Shown: positions 63,946 through 64,000 of the stretch, in pieces | Numbering within the stretch: the stretch's first letter is position 1 | Layout of the letters: each line of letters starts with the position of its first letter | Assembly: GCF_946480305.1 (NCBI RefSeq) | Contig: NZ_CAMLJQ010000014.1 | Coordinates: 33,821 to 97,820 of the forward strand | Length of the DNA: 64,000 bases | Direction: 5' to 3' | Origin: an uncultured Caldimonas sp. | GTDB taxonomy: Bacteria > Pseudomonadota > Gammaproteobacteria > Burkholderiales > Burkholderiaceae | Position numbers and translations under genes: made by a program | Notes under the pieces: model-generated | Told to the model about the DNA's origin: nothing | The model's input: the letters and a program-made list of their open reading frames with translations, nothing else | Database searches by the model: none

Positions 63946-64000
63946 TGGTGGAGCCGGCGGGAATTGAACCCGCGTCCGCAAGCCATCCTCAGGCAGATCT
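63946..64000 (-). ncRNA. ssrA: tmRNA 3' end (ssrA), partial
   Basis: On the minus strand the last 55 bases are the 3' end of tmRNA. They show the T-arm stem-loop with GGGTTCAATTCCC, the acceptor strand GCCGGCTCCACCA and its encoded CCA end at 63946. The gene continues beyond the window. tmRNA rescues stalled ribosomes. Its 3' end is a frequent integration site for P4-type integrases, and the integrase gene just beside it marks this as the ICE attachment site. The second att copy would lie at the other end of the element, out of view. Confidence 0.92.

Overview
The window is high-GC DNA of a type typical of Betaproteobacteria (Burkholderiales-like). This rests on overall base composition, protein families and the 3' end of a tmRNA gene (ssrA) at the right edge. 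Almost all of it looks like one end of a large integrative and conjugative element (ICE) of the ICEclc/PFGI-1 class, inserted at the 3' end of ssrA. The P4-type tyrosine integrase (62452-63765, minus) lies next to ssrA (63946-64000, minus). The other end of the element is outside the window to the left.

Layout. (1) 121-8132: heavy-metal (probably copper-group) resistance cargo: a CzcI-like His-rich protein, a cupredoxin, a TolC/CzcC-like outer-membrane channel, a small periplasmic protein, a CusB/CzcB-like adaptor, a CusA/CzcA-like RND pump, a small periplasmic protein and a convergent DUF305 gene. (2) 8385-30292: the G-type (PFGI-1 class) type IV secretion and mating-pair module. Genes are tightly coupled, many with ATGA overlaps: PilL, PFL_4693, lytic transglycosylase, PFL_4695, TraD, PFL_4697, RAQPRD, PFL_4701 to 4705, lipoprotein, TraC/VirB4 ATPase, DsbA-like, RadC, PFL_4709 to 4711, TraG-N and DUF3742. 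It is interrupted at 14299-16051 by a minus-strand remnant of a polymorphic toxin with two immunity-type genes. (3) 30531-35275: an AbiEi/AbiEii type IV toxin-antitoxin pair with a palindrome over its start, the MobH/TraI relaxase, an XRE regulator and an orphan receiver domain. (4) 35873-53372: a type VI secretion effector island without secretion machinery: VgrG, two long paralogous Rhs proteins with different C-terminal toxins (one ADP-ribosyl-cyclase-like, one AHH/HNH nuclease-like), their immunity genes, an NTF2-fold immunity-like gene, a PAAR protein and hypotheticals including one with an AcrVA2-like C-terminus. (5) 53546-59559: SRAP protein, then a LexA-box-controlled imuA-imuB-dnaE2 mutagenesis cassette. 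(6) 59704-62451: small hypotheticals and a noncoding stretch with two divergent, strongly structured repeat elements. (7) Integrase and ssrA.

Working together, the T4SS, TraD and TraI transfer the element, Int inserts it at ssrA, and AbiE probably stabilises it. The cargo gives metal tolerance, interbacterial weapons for use with a host T6SS, and SOS-inducible mutagenesis. The least explained signal is the pair of hairpin elements at 61928-62180. They keep their unpaired sequences, but their stems differ in sequence and still pair, which is the pattern of compensatory change expected for a functional RNA or single-stranded DNA structure.
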